This document shows positions 26,477-34,791 of a stretch of 64,000 nucleotides of DNA, piece after piece (positions within the stretch are counted from its first letter, which is position 1; the number at the start of each line of letters is the position of its first letter). The stretch spans positions 62,001 to 126,000 of the forward strand of contig JAFRNE010000004.1 of assembly GCA_017430325.1 (NCBI GenBank), in the 5' to 3' direction. A model generated the notes under the pieces. It was given only the letters and a program-made list of their open reading frames with translations. It was not told the DNA's origin and made no database searches. This DNA is from Eubacterium sp. GTDB taxonomy: Bacteria; Bacillota; Clostridia; Lachnospirales; Lachnospiraceae. The position numbers were made by a program, and so were the translations under genes.

Positions 26477-27012
26477 CTATCCGAAGAATTTCTTGATATC
26501 ACTCTCTTGTGCAAGTTCAGGATATTCTTCATAATCGTTATTTTTCTCTATGATCATATCTGTGATTTCACCCAAGTGGTAATTTCCCAGATCTGTTATC
26601 TTAATTCCTAATTCTGCCGCCCTCAGCAGATAGACTCCTATGGTTGATTCTCTTGCTGTGGGCCTTCCTGGTTTTTTGGTTCTGACTCCGAATGGATGTT
26701 GATGCCCCATGCCTCAATTATCTGATCAAGTATGTCCGGATCAGCAAACTCCATCATTTCAAAATCTGAAAGAAAATCTATACAATCATCTTTATTGGCA
26801 TTCAATGCCTCTTTAACTCCACGCATGGCAGTCACATAAAATGTGTATACTGCTCTCTGTATGAATTCGATTGACTCTATCGGATTACTTGCATCCATTT
26901 TCTGCAGATTTATCATGAGATTTTCGCCCCATATCCTTTTATGTATGATCGGACTTGCAGCATTACATTCAATAACCAGTTCCTTGTTTCTCATCTTAAG
27001 TGTTTTTCTCAT
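26477..27012 (-). CDS. Tail assembly chaperone GT, made by -1 frameshift
   Basis: This longer product is the first 112 or so codons of the 124-residue chaperone (27012 to 26671), then a shift back by one base at the A AAA AAC heptamer (26677-26671), then the frame that ends at 26477. The joined sequence reads ...SEPK-KPGRPTARESTIGVYLL... and adds about 65 residues ending EESDIKKFFG-like (AQESDIKKFFG). The downstream frame has no ribosome binding site of its own. G and GT chaperones deliver the tape measure protein for tail assembly; the position just before that gene is universal. Confidence 0.85.
26638..27012 (-). CDS. Tail assembly chaperone G
   Basis: The 124-residue protein (MRKTLKMRNKELVIECNAAS...) is the unshifted product of the chaperone gene pair, lying between major tail protein and tape measure. 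It ends GPQQENQP after passing through the slippery codons AAA AAC. AAGGAGGATTT precedes the ATG. The family is recognised by position, size and the frameshift rather than by sequence. Confidence 0.85.
   Translation of the reverse strand: MRKTLKMRNKELVIECNAASPIIHKRIWGENLMINLQKMDASNPIESIEFIQRAVYTFYVTAMRGVKEALNANKDDCIDFLSDFEMMEFADPDILDQIIEAWGINIHSESEPKNQEGPQQENQP
26671..26677 (-). other. Programmed -1 frameshift site, tail chaperone
   Basis: The minus strand reads CCA AAA AAC in the zero frame, giving the in-frame heptamer A AAA AAC. The -1 frame continues without a stop to 26477. Confidence 0.85.
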
Positions 27013-27112
27013 AAATCCTCCTTATCTTATCCTCCTTTGGCGGAGAGCCGCCTACTATAAGACAACTCTCCTGGAGGATTTACCCCGTCGGGCTTGCAGT
27101 TTATGATTAGCC

Positions 27113-27167
27113 TTACGGCTCCTCATCATCGTCATCGTCCTCCGGATCTACCGGAGACGTACTAGGG
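27113..27167 (-). other. Candidate +1 frameshift site and extension of the major tail protein
   Basis: The zero frame ends CCC (27167-27165) TAG (27164-27162). A one-base forward slip from CCC to CCT gives AGT next, and the +1 frame then runs STSPVDPEDDDDDEEP to TAA at 27115-27113. A hairpin CTCCGG/CCGGAG with a five-base loop (27156-27140) begins five bases after the zero-frame stop. A proline slip at a stop codon followed by RNA structure is the arrangement reported for capsid and tail proteins of Listeria phage PSA. Confidence 0.6.
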
Positions 27168-27725
27168 TGTTGGTACCTGCAGGAAGAATCCTGAATAAGC
27201 ATTAGCATCCTTATCGCAGAATACTCTGATAACCTTATCGTCAGGTCTTGGTGAGATAGTAATATTTACCGTCTCTGTCTGTGGTGTTGCAGCCGCCTCA
27301 ATAGTTGCTCCTGTTACAGATGGTCTTGTTAACATGCATCTGTAGAAACAATACCTTCTTGCCGATGCATCCATCTGGAACTCTGTCATAAGAGCTATGT
27401 ACTTCTTAGTGTCATCTGCCGTCTCAATTACAAGACCATCATTGTTCTTGGTCTGGCTAAATACAGCTGTGTAAACATCCTCCGGAATGAGAGCTGACTC
27501 AAGTGTTCCTGTATATCCGGTATTACTTGAGATGTTTTCGTAAATCGTATCATCCGCATAAAATGGAGTATCTTCTCCAGCTGCATCAAGCGAAAGGTTC
27601 ACGGAACCAGGCCATGCCTTTACTGTGCCATATGTGCTTGTGATCTCGCCTGTACTCGGATCCGCAGTCTCAGTTACTACTGCGTAATGAGTATTACGCA
27701 GTCCAAATTTAACTTTCTTTGCCAT
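27162..27725 (-). CDS. Major tail protein (phi13-type)
   Basis: The 187-residue protein (MAKKVKFGLRNTHYAVVTET) matches the phi13 family of major tail proteins, which polymerise into the tail tube: the KFGLRNTHYAVV start, ITSTYGTVKAWPGSVNLSL and YTGTLESALIPEDVYT. It lies between the head-tail completion genes and the tail chaperones, as expected. A minor longer form with an acidic C-terminal tail may be made by +1 frameshifting at the stop codon. Confidence 0.9.
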   Translation of the reverse strand: MAKKVKFGLRNTHYAVVTETADPSTGEITSTYGTVKAWPGSVNLSLDAAGEDTPFYADDTIYENISSNTGYTGTLESALIPEDVYTAVFSQTKNNDGLVIETADDTKKYIALMTEFQMDASARRYCFYRCMLTRPSVTGATIEAAATPQTETVNITISPRPDDKVIRVFCDKDANAYSGFFLQVPTP

Positions 27726-27727
27726 CT

Positions 27728-28039
27728 CTATATGACCTCCGTTTCATATATCGTCGTATATACTTTCTGATTATCGTCATAATCGGTACTTGATACCCAG
27801 TAAAGATCTGCATCATTAAGAGCTGTGTTCAGACTATCCTCCAGATAAAGATCATTTTCACCCATATAGAGTGTGATGGTTATCCCTGTAACCTCTTTAT
27901 AGACCTTGTTGTCTGCGCCAAAATTATTCTCATGGTCTGTCAAGAATGTTGCAAAAGGCACCGGAGTATTGATAGGAGCATGTGAATAAAACGATGGGAC
28001 TATATCATTTAGCATGTTGTAAATTTCTAATATTGTCAT
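27728..28039 (-). CDS. Tail completion / terminator-like protein
   Basis: A 103-residue protein (MTILEIYNMLNDIVPSFYSH) in the place of the tail terminator, between the HK97 gp10-like gene and the major tail protein. The pattern of an N-terminal helix followed by PVPFATFLTDHENNF and alternating strands fits the tail-completion fold. Its start overlaps the upstream gene (ATGA). The family name is inferred from position. Confidence 0.7.
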   Translation of the reverse strand: MTILEIYNMLNDIVPSFYSHAPINTPVPFATFLTDHENNFGADNKVYKEVTGITITLYMGENDLYLEDSLNTALNDADLYWVSSTDYDDNQKVYTTIYETEVI

Positions 28040-28413
28040 AGTTCAGCTTCAATCCTTTCTACCATTTCTCTCTTAACCCATTCCTCAACCGGCTTAATGT
28101 GCGGCTGAGCATTAGCATGAGCAACTACTTTTCCATCCCTGACTATATCGTGACCATTTTCCAAGAGATGAGTCAGCTGGTAATCCTTGTTATGGATTAT
28201 CGTCTGTGCATACTGCTTTTTTGTCTTCTTATCGACAGCCCAGCTTTTTGCATAGTTTCCAGCTTTCTTACCTCTTGCTTTTTTGGGAGACGTCTTCTTA
28301 AGCTTTTCAACAGCTTCGGCCGCAACTTCGTCTTCAGCCCTGATCAAAGCTTTTTCCACATCATTCGCATATTCCTGAAGTATGTTATTAATCTCTTTAG
28401 ACAGATCTATCAA
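28036..28413 (-). CDS. HK97 gp10-like head-tail component
   Basis: The 125-residue basic protein has the typical HK97-gp10 layout: an N-terminal helix, KKTSPKKARGKKAGNYAKSW, HLLENGHDIVRDGKVV and a final helix. The SPK..G.Y..SW and L.E.GH elements are the family hallmarks. It helps to join head and tail. It overlaps both neighbours by four bases. Confidence 0.85.
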   Translation of the reverse strand: MIDLSKEINNILQEYANDVEKALIRAEDEVAAEAVEKLKKTSPKKARGKKAGNYAKSWAVDKKTKKQYAQTIIHNKDYQLTHLLENGHDIVRDGKVVAHANAQPHIKPVEEWVKREMVERIEAEL

Positions 28414-28715
28414 CCGAATACACCTACCTTATGACCGACGTATATCTCAAGTGTATTGGCCGATGATTGGTATGTTCTCGTCACTTCATACCTAACACCG
28501 AGATATACGACAATCTGCTCTCCGTCATAATTCACAGGATCCGTGATAAATACATGATCGAGTGCAAGACCTGCTTGTCCCGCTGCATAGAAATCTGATC
28601 GACCAACAGATTTCAAACTGCAGAAAACATCTCTTGATGTTTCCACAGGAATCGGAGCACCAAAATCATTCTTGCTATATTCCTGTTTTACCAGTGTTAT
28701 GATCGTATCGTTCAT
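28410..28715 (-). CDS. Head-tail stopper / adaptor protein
   Basis: A 101-residue beta-rich protein (MNDTIITLVKQEYSKNDFG) in the position of the SPP1 gp16-like head closure protein. GVRYEVTRTYQSSANTLEIYVG near the C-terminus is typical of these short beta-barrel stoppers. It overlaps the gp10-like gene by four bases and follows the connector by one base overlap. Confidence 0.75.
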   Translation of the reverse strand: MNDTIITLVKQEYSKNDFGAPIPVETSRDVFCSLKSVGRSDFYAAGQAGLALDHVFITDPVNYDGEQIVVYLGVRYEVTRTYQSSANTLEIYVGHKVGVFG

Positions 28716-28993
28716 TATTCACCTACCTGCATCTTTTCTGCGAAGAGTCTATTATTTAATGCATACCGTAACATTCTAGGCATCCCTTCGCCTGTGTCTC
28801 TCTTTCGCCACAACCAAGCGGCAAACATGACTATAAGTGTGCAATCATCAAGGCTATCGTCAGAGAGGGAGATTCCCTCTCTTTCGATTTCATTCTTGGA
28901 TGTCTGAATGTATTGAGTAAGACGTGTGTCATATGCCTCGACGCTTATGCCGAGGTCAACCTTAAGCATCGTCAGCTTTTCAGCGTCTGTCAT
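28715..28993 (-). CDS. Head-tail connector (gp6/gp15-like)
   Basis: The 92-residue helical protein (MTDAEKLTMLKVDLGISVEA) has the pattern of phage gp6-like connectors: LKVDLGI....YDTRLTQYIQTSKNEIEREGI, then a central DCTLIVMFAAWLWRKRD helix. It forms the ring under the portal. GGAGGAAACAGAT precedes its ATG. Confidence 0.85.
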   Translation of the reverse strand: MTDAEKLTMLKVDLGISVEAYDTRLTQYIQTSKNEIEREGISLSDDSLDDCTLIVMFAAWLWRKRDTGEGMPRMLRYALNNRLFAEKMQVGE

Positions 28994-29005
28994 ATCTGTT
29001 TCCTC

Positions 29006-29083
29006 CTACTTTTTTACCGGTTTCTTTTTTGGTTCAGCCTGTGGCTGTGGCATAGGCTTGCCTCCCGGTGCTACTACTACCAT
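29006..29083 (-). CDS. 25-residue Pro/Lys-rich peptide in the head operon
   Basis: A short frame with an excellent ribosome binding site (TTAGGAGGCAGAT before ATG 29083-29081) encodes MVVVAPGGKPMPQPQAEPKK and a Lys-rich end. It starts 10 bases after the stop of the capsid extension and ends 13 bases before the connector start. Its ribosome binding site overlaps the upstream stop (TAGGAGG). The function is unknown; the spacing and the site make it a likely real gene. Confidence 0.6.
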   Translation of the reverse strand: MVVVAPGGKPMPQPQAEPKKKPVKK

Positions 29084-29092
29084 ATCTGCCTC

Positions 29093-29476
29093 CTAACTGT
29101 CTGATAACGTCAGACCGCTTAGATCAAACATCCAAGTCTTTTCTTCGCCTGTTCTAGTTGAAACCACTTTGAGTCGCTGCGCGTCTTTGTCGGTTATCTT
29201 GAACATTGCGAGGTTGTCTTCATCAAGTGCAACGAGACCACTTCCTGCTGACGGGCTGAGCCCTACCTTGGTTGTGGTTGCGTCGCTGTCCGGTGTGAAG
29301 CTGAGTCCGATAAAATAACCCTCGCCCCAATCGGTGACTATCTGACCGCTTGTCTGTTTGATCAGTGTTCCTGTTATCTTATTGCCGCTGACTGTGACAC
29401 CGCTCTGCATTTCTGCCGCTGTGGTGCCCCAGAAATCAGTCTCAGCCGCTGCGGCGGCTACGGTGAGACTTGTTAT
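29093..29476 (-). CDS. Capsid C-terminal extension domain, reached by -1 frameshift
   Basis: The -1 frame after the capsid slippery site runs open for 127 codons: ITSLTVAAAAAETDFWGTTA, then MQSGVTVSGNKITGTLIKQ and a beta-rich domain ending FDLSGLTLSDS. An ATG lies at 29408-29410, but no ribosome binding site precedes it, so separate translation is unlikely. Similar small beta-rich domains follow the capsid gene in other clostridial phages, where I recall them as head fibre or decoration proteins. The 565-residue fusion would be a minor capsid form with a surface domain, as with the 10B protein of T7. Confidence 0.7.
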   Translation of the reverse strand: MTSLTVAAAAAETDFWGTTAAEMQSGVTVSGNKITGTLIKQTSGQIVTDWGEGYFIGLSFTPDSDATTTKVGLSPSAGSGLVALDEDNLAMFKITDKDAQRLKVVSTRTGEEKTWMFDLSGLTLSDS

Positions 29477-29482
29477 AAATTT
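29439..29482 (-). other. Programmed -1 frameshift signal at the capsid gene end
   Basis: The zero frame reads GCA AAT TTA TAA, giving an in-frame heptamer A AAU UUA (29482-29476), the slippery sequence of Rous sarcoma virus gag-pol. After a six-base spacer (TAACAA) comes a stem-loop: GTCTCA pairs with TGAGAC, and, past a CCGTA bulge, GCCGC pairs with GCGGC (29469-29439). Spacer length and stem are in the classical range for -1 frameshifting. Confidence 0.8.
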
Positions 29483-30789
29483 GCACCGTCCTGTGGGAAA
29501 ACTACAACCATGTCATCCCCATCTGCTCCGTTGATTCCAATTGCTACGAAACCATTAACATCGAGAACCTTGCCGTCGTATCTTGCTGTTCCCTTAAAGC
29601 CGGTCTGGTCTGCTGTCCAGAAAGCATGCTCGCTTGTTGAAATCTGAACGCCTGCACGCTCTGCAAGAAGATAAAGCATACCATAACCGCCAACGATTAC
29701 GTTGTCCGGCATGAAACCGAGCTCGATGATCTTTCCGCCAATCACTGGGAAATCATCGCCCGCAACGAAAAGACCGGCTGCGTTCACGTTCAGCATGTTC
29801 TTCTTGATTGCGAGGTGTGTTTTCTTATTCATAACCCAAATCAGATCACCGCTTGCGTATTTGCTAGAAATAAGGGCTGCATCGTCAATAAGAGCTTCAA
29901 TAAGAGCTTTATCTGTTACAGTATTTGCATGGCTCACTACGTTAGGTGTACCGCTAACTGCCTTAAGAGCTGTAACAATACCAACCGGCATCTTTGTTCC
30001 GGTACCGAAGATGATTGCCTTATCAAGAGCAAGACCGATAGCTTCGCCGAGGCAGCTGATAAGTTCGCTTGCAAGGTCGATGTCGCTGTCTTCAAGTGAA
30101 GCGTTGCAAATCTTGAAAAATCCGCCAACCTTGTACTCGTCAACCTCTACCTTTGAGAAGCTGAGATCAAGTTCGTTAAGGTTTGCGCAAGCCTCGGTCC
30201 AAACCGCCTCCGGGATCTGTCCTTCGATGTTCATTCTTCCTGTTCCCTTGAGTGGAACTTTTCTAACTGCGCTAACAAGCTTTGAATAATCGTCGATGCT
30301 CTGTTTGAGAAGTCCGATAACTACATCCGGAATAAGGTATCCGACGTTGCTGATGGCTCTCTTTTCCTTTATTGCTGTTCTGACTTCCTCGAGGAATGCC
30401 TTAACATCCTCACGTCCCACGAAAGCTTCACGCTCCTGGTAATTCATATCTCTGAATCTTTTCTCCATGATAAAACTCTCCTTTGCTCTTTCTTCTTTGA
30501 CCGGAGCTTCATCCGGTACTTCATTTGGAGTATCTTCAAGTTCTTTTTCAAGCTCTCCAACCTCTGCCTCAAGGTCTGTTACCTCTTTATCAGCTGCTTC
30601 CTTGTCAGCTTCATACTGTGCAACTTCTGCCTCTACTGCAGCTCTTTCTTCGTCTGTCTCTGCTTCATTGATAGCCTGCTCAAGCTCAGCTTCTCTCTTT
30701 TCGAGTTCAGACACCTTCGCTCTTGCTTCCTCAAGAGCCTTTTTCTTATCTCTCAGCTTTTTGCCGATCATAAGTGCTCTAATCGCCAT
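29473..30789 (-). CDS. Major capsid protein, HK97 fold, with N-terminal scaffold-like domain
   Basis: The 438-residue protein has a coiled-coil N-terminal domain of about 105 residues (repeated Glu/Lys/Ala heptads, residues 10-95), corresponding to the HK97 delta domain that acts as scaffold and is cut off by the protease. The shell domain begins near MEKRFRDMNYQEREAFVGRE (residue 108) and contains ISNVGYLIPDVVIGLL and IFGTGTKMPVGIV. AAAGGAG precedes the start, which overlaps the protease stop. Three products are possible: full length, an internal-start form from residue 108, and a frameshifted form with 127 extra residues. Confidence 0.95.
   Translation of the reverse strand: MAIRALMIGKKLRDKKKALEEARAKVSELEKREAELEQAINEAETDEERAAVEAEVAQYEADKEAADKEVTDLEAEVGELEKELEDTPNEVPDEAPVKEERAKESFIMEKRFRDMNYQEREAFVGREDVKAFLEEVRTAIKEKRAISNVGYLIPDVVIGLLKQSIDDYSKLVSAVRKVPLKGTGRMNIEGQIPEAVWTEACANLNELDLSFSKVEVDEYKVGGFFKICNASLEDSDIDLASELISCLGEAIGLALDKAIIFGTGTKMPVGIVTALKAVSGTPNVVSHANTVTDKALIEALIDDAALISSKYASGDLIWVMNKKTHLAIKKNMLNVNAAGLFVAGDDFPVIGGKIIELGFMPDNVIVGGYGMLYLLAERAGVQISTSEHAFWTADQTGFKGTARYDGKVLDVNGFVAIGINGADGDDMVVVFPQDGANL
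30466..30484 (-). promoter_or_regulatory. Internal ribosome binding site and start within the capsid gene
   Basis: AAAGGAG (30484-30478) lies nine bases before an in-frame ATG (30468-30466), codon 108. The internal product would be almost exactly the shell domain without the scaffold-like part. Confidence 0.5.
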
Positions 30790-31369
30790 TGTTCTGATCT
30801 CCTTTCAGTTTTCTTAACTGTTCTGCTTTCCACGCCTCATTTTTACGCTTCTTCAGTTCATCCAGATCTTTCTGTCTTGCTGATATAGCTGTTTCTTCAT
30901 AGGCCGGAAATGTGCATGCACTGACTTCATACAGCTTAATTTCTCTAATCGTCCAATGAACGCTACCATCTTCTCTGAATTCGGTTTCTTCGTCGATGAT
31001 ATCGAAGCCTATTGAGCACTGTGTCACATCTCCCCTCTGAACCCTGGCATACAGGTTCATTGCGTCCTGATCTTTCGGATTGATCTTGACTTTTCCCCAC
31101 AAACCACGTTCATCCTGGCTAAGCTCCAACGTATGTGCTGAAGTTCTTCCTAGCACGAGGGTAGTGTCATGATTGACCAGTGCACGAATATCGCCCGCCA
31201 ACCATTTGGTGAACGCTCCCGGTGCGATAGATTCACTCATGCCATAACCTAAGTCATAGATGCTATTGAATACGGCAAAATATCCCTCAATATAGAGGTC
31301 CTCTCCGTCTTCTCTCGTATTAAACTCTGTTGCGGCAGTTCTAAGCTGCCTGTTTTCTCTTTCCATCAC
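30779..31369 (-). CDS. HK97-family prohead protease
   Basis: The 196-residue enzyme belongs to the U35 / HK97 gp4 family: YIEGYFAVFNSIYDLGYGMSE near residue 28, GDIRALVNHDTTLVLGRT (catalytic His in NHD near 67) and a Ser in GDVTQCSIGF near 116. It cleaves the scaffold-like part of the capsid protein during head maturation. Its last codons overlap the capsid gene start. The charged C-terminal tail (ELKKRKNEAWKAEQLRK) is probably a targeting segment. Confidence 0.93.
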   Translation of the reverse strand: MMERENRQLRTAATEFNTREDGEDLYIEGYFAVFNSIYDLGYGMSESIAPGAFTKWLAGDIRALVNHDTTLVLGRTSAHTLELSQDERGLWGKVKINPKDQDAMNLYARVQRGDVTQCSIGFDIIDEETEFREDGSVHWTIREIKLYEVSACTFPAYEETAISARQKDLDELKKRKNEAWKAEQLRKLKGDQNNGD

Positions 31370-31378
31370 TTACTCCTT

Positions 31379-32542
31379 TCATTCACCCTGTATAAGCTTC
31401 TTTTGCAGACCGCTCATATCCCAAGGGAGATAATTTTCAAGTACCTTTAATTCATCAAGTCCTTCCTTTGGACTCATGCCGATCTTATCTCTCACCTCAT
31501 TACCGGAAACAAAGCCACGGTCAGCCAGCGAGCAGAACACAGTTGAAATAGTCTGAATATCCCAGTCAAGCAAACTTAGAATATTAAATTTGATGTACCA
31601 CTTTGGACTCTGTATGAGTTTTTTTGTCATTTCCTGCTGTATACCGGTTACTATCGATTTTATTGTTGAATTAACAAAGCTATTCCATTCCGCCTTGTTA
31701 TAATCTCCAACACCCAGTAAAAATGCCGGTACTCCGATGATTGCTGCAACTGCCCTTTTATCCAGAGTCACATTGTCAGCCAGAGCAAGATCAGCAAGTG
31801 ATAATGGTTTAATCTGCTCTACGGCAAACTGATCTGCTGGAATGATCCAAGGCTCTCCGGCTTCAGATGTTTCAAGATAATCCTCTACAAGCTTCTTTCT
31901 TCCTGCCTTATTGGCAAATTCTTCAGTTAACGCATCCACCTTAACAATCACCGAAGGTTTCCATTTGCTCGCAAAGAATGATTTCTCAGTCTGGCTTGCC
32001 TGTTTAAGGTTTGTTGCCAGATCTCTAAGTATTACCTTGAGACCTTTGCCTTTCCACATATACTGGCCATCCGGATTAAGTCTGAAATGAAGCACATCCT
32101 CACTCTGATATATTTTTCCATCAAAGCTGACTGTATAGCTGTATCCATCAGCTGAAGGTATGAAGCTTACTCTTCCTGCAGGTACCGGGTACATGCTCCC
32201 CAGATAGCCGCTGCTAGTATTGACCTTGACAATACTGTTTCCATCTCCGTACAGGAGCAGATTCAAAACAATCGCCTCAATAAATGTCTTTCTTGTCATT
32301 ACCGGATTCGGATTTATATCAAGCTTTGCAGACAGCTCATTGATGATTCTCTTATCCCCGCTCTCAGTATTCTCCATTATGTGAATGGTCAACATACCGA
32401 TCAGTTCGGCAATCTTTCGGCAGGCGGTCACTATCTCAGGATTCTTATTAAGCGGTGTGTATCCGCTTACGCAGATATCGCCATTGTTATCCGGCAACAC
32501 AAAGCCTATTGAGCTCCTTTTTTGTTTTCTAAATAGTGCCAT
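31379..32542 (-). CDS. Portal protein (HK97 type)
   Basis: The 387-residue protein forms the dodecameric portal through which DNA enters the head. Family features include EIVTACRKIAELIGMLTIHI near residue 35, LLLYGDGNSIV near 92, PVPAGRVSFI and the clip/stem region with DKRAVAAIIGVPAFLLGVGDYNKAEWNSF. Its start codon overlaps the terminase stop (TAATG). Confidence 0.95.
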   Translation of the reverse strand: MALFRKQKRSSIGFVLPDNNGDICVSGYTPLNKNPEIVTACRKIAELIGMLTIHIMENTESGDKRIINELSAKLDINPNPVMTRKTFIEAIVLNLLLYGDGNSIVKVNTSSGYLGSMYPVPAGRVSFIPSADGYSYTVSFDGKIYQSEDVLHFRLNPDGQYMWKGKGLKVILRDLATNLKQASQTEKSFFASKWKPSVIVKVDALTEEFANKAGRKKLVEDYLETSEAGEPWIIPADQFAVEQIKPLSLADLALADNVTLDKRAVAAIIGVPAFLLGVGDYNKAEWNSFVNSTIKSIVTGIQQEMTKKLIQSPKWYIKFNILSLLDWDIQTISTVFCSLADRGFVSGNEVRDKIGMSPKEGLDELKVLENYLPWDMSGLQKKLIQGE

Positions 32543-34266
32543 TATTCATCCCACCATCCTTTTGTCTTATTCCTTCTTTCAATCTCATTCAGATACCTCA
32601 CACATGCAAATACTGATGCATCAAACAGGTCAATTCTTTGCGCCGGCGCAACTTTCTCAAATTGGATCATGTCATCCGACTTTTCAATTGCTCTGACATT
32701 CTGGATACAATATTCATAAGCATCCGAATGTAGGTAGTATAATTTACTATCTTTTGCCGCCTTCTCTATATGTCTAAAGCCCTCTGATTTCAGGTAATAG
32801 TATTGCGGCTGATCTATGATTCTAAAGCCAGCCTGCTGCATGGCTATCATGTATTCTCTTGCAAATTTACGGTCATGTCCGACCTGATGTATCTTGAAGC
32901 CTTTCTCTCTCATCATCTTGAACCACTTCACTACATCAGTAACCTCAACTGTTGGTGAATTACAAAGAGTCAGGTTTCCATCATCCGCCCAGCCAAAGAG
33001 CGGTATATCATCTTCATCAGCTTTTTTAGCCGCTGCCACAACAGGAAAGAACGCATGAGTGATAATAATATCCACATCCGCCTTATCATAGTGCCCAAAA
33101 AGAGCCGCTGCTGTAAGGTCATGCATCTTTGACAGATCAGCTCCTCCATACCATTTGATCGGCAGCTTTGCCAATTCATCAATCGACCAGTTATATTGCG
33201 CATCACTCTTCCGGAATTCTTCGATGTCGAAGTAAGCTTTCATAGCTGTTGTATATATATTCAAAGACCTGCTGAGGAAATCCTTCCTCTGCTGAGGATC
33301 ATTCTGAGCCTGTAGCGCATCGTTCATAATTTCCTCCGGCCTGATAGTTACTCTGTATGACGGGTTTGCTTTTTCATGCTGAATAGGGTCCGTATAGTCA
33401 ACATCACCATTTTCATCCTGATCAGCTTTTGCGATGTAAACAAAAAGCTCATCATCCTTAACTGTGCCATTAACTACCTTGATGCCGTATTCCAATCTGC
33501 GATAGCAGAAGCTGTTCTGGTTATCTCCTGCAGTGGTAATTCCTATCATCAGCTTATTTGAATAAGCCTTCATAGCCTCCTTGAATCGGTTGTACTGTGA
33601 AGCCTTCTTGAACGCATGCAGCTCATCCGCAATTGCTATGTTGCAGTTAAACGAATCCTGTGCATCAGGGTTTGAAGCCAGAGCTTCAATCCGAATCGAT
33701 CCATCTTCCATCTGACAGCTTACAGAGTGCTCTGCGTTATTATTCAGCAGTCTGAAGTCATCAAGGATCTTCTTCTGCCGTAATGTATAAACTATGTCAT
33801 CAAACGATTGACAGGCCTGCTTCTGTGAAGCTGCCACGATATAGACATACGAGCCGCTGCGCCTTTCAAGTATTGCCAGTCCAAAAGCAAGAGCTGCTAT
33901 GAAAAGAGTCTTACCATTCTTTCTTGGTACGAAGATAAACGCTTCATGGAATCTTCTACGGTTTGATTTCTTCCAGTAAAATCCGGTCAGGTTGTAAACT
34001 ATGAATACCTGCCATGGCTGAAGGATCAGCGGCTTATTTGTCAAGATGTTGCCCTTGATATCCTCGCCCTGTTTATGAACCATAATCTTCTCAATGATTC
34101 CAATCACAAGATCCGGCTCTTTGGTTCTGAGAGTCAGATCCGGTCGGTTAAGATCATCCAAAAACCTCTGGCAGCCCTGCACTATCTCTTTTCCGGCTAT
34201 AATCTTGCCACTTACGACATTCTCAGCATATTCAATTGCAATCCTCTTGTATCTTTTAGCTGCCAA
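32542..34266 (-). CDS. Terminase large subunit
   Basis: The 574-residue packaging motor has the Walker A-like VPRKNGKT at residues 113-120, a Walker B segment [10 protein letters not shown] near 210 and, in the nuclease half, the acidic residues of [18 protein letters not shown]. The start appears to be TTG 34264-34266, inside the end of the small subunit gene; no ATG is placed to replace it without losing conserved sequence. A copy of the prophage palindrome codes for VAPAQ near residue 543. Confidence 0.95.
   Translation of the reverse strand: MAAKRYKRIAIEYAENVVSGKIIAGKEIVQGCQRFLDDLNRPDLTLRTKEPDLVIGIIEKIMVHKQGEDIKGNILTNKPLILQPWQVFIVYNLTGFYWKKSNRRRFHEAFIFVPRKNGKTLFIAALAFGLAILERRSGSYVYIVAASQKQACQSFDDIVYTLRQKKILDDFRLLNNNAEHSVSCQMEDGSIRIEALASNPDAQDSFNCNIAIADELHAFKKASQYNRFKEAMKAYSNKLMIGITTAGDNQNSFCYRRLEYGIKVVNGTVKDDELFVYIAKADQDENGDVDYTDPIQHEKANPSYRVTIRPEEIMNDALQAQNDPQQRKDFLSRSLNIYTTAMKAYFDIEEFRKSDAQYNWSIDELAKLPIKWYGGADLSKMHDLTAAALFGHYDKADVDIIITHAFFPVVAAAKKADEDDIPLFGWADDGNLTLCNSPTVEVTDVVKWFKMMREKGFKIHQVGHDRKFAREYMIAMQQAGFRIIDQPQYYYLKSEGFRHIEKAAKDSKLYYLHSDAYEYCIQNVRAIEKSDDMIQFEKVAPAQRIDLFDASVFACVRYLNEIERRNKTKGWWDE
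32638..32651. repeat. Dispersed palindrome, copy 2
   Basis: Perfect TTGCGCCGGCGCAA inside the terminase large subunit gene, read as Val-Ala-Pro-Ala-Gln. Confidence 0.8.
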
Positions 34267-34621
34267 GTTCTCTCAAAGCCTCCACAAGTGCATTTTTCTT
34301 TTTTCCTCCACTCAAAGCCTCATCATTTATCTTCCGAAGTCCTGCGGGAGTAAGTCCAAGATCACGCCAGTAGGCAAGTGCATCTCTATTCAGTTCGTTA
34401 ATCAGTCTCAGCTCCGGATTGATGACCATGTTGTCTGATCCGTTCTTGTTGGTATACTCAACCAGCGGTTCACTGCCATTTTTCTTGTAAATCTTCTCGA
34501 GCTTGTCCCTTCTCTCGAGGATACTTGCCAAAGTATCGATAACCGCATCGAAGAACGGCTTATAGGTACCGGCCTCAGTCGTAGCCTTGACGATGGTATC
34601 TATCCATTTTGCCTTCGTCAT
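34256..34621 (-). CDS. Terminase small subunit (P27 family)
   Basis: The 121-residue protein shows the P27 pattern: [20 protein letters not shown], then [20 protein letters not shown] and [19 protein letters not shown]. It recognises phage DNA at the cos site and brings in the large subunit, whose gene overlaps by 11 bases. Confidence 0.92.
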   Translation of the reverse strand: MTKAKWIDTIVKATTEAGTYKPFFDAVIDTLASILERRDKLEKIYKKNGSEPLVEYTNKNGSDNMVINPELRLINELNRDALAYWRDLGLTPAGLRKINDEALSGGKKKNALVEALRELGS

Positions 34622-34791
34622 AGCTCATCGCCTCCAAATGTGCATTTTTATCAAAAATCATTCAAAAAAGGGCTATTTTTGACTCGTTTTTCAAAAAGAA
34701 CCAAAAATAAGGATAAAATCATTGTTCCCCCTTTTCCGAAATTTCCTGCGCAGTTAGAAATGCCCCCGTGCGCCGTTATCCCGAAAATAAA

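Noticed and set aside
27031-27050. GGCGG/CCGCC hairpin between major tail protein and chaperone genes as a terminator
   Set aside because: The stem is short and followed by AAAGGAGG, not by U; it is more likely incidental or a minor leader structure.
29702-30289. 195-codon plus-strand frame
   Set aside because: It lies antisense to the capsid gene, which is certain.
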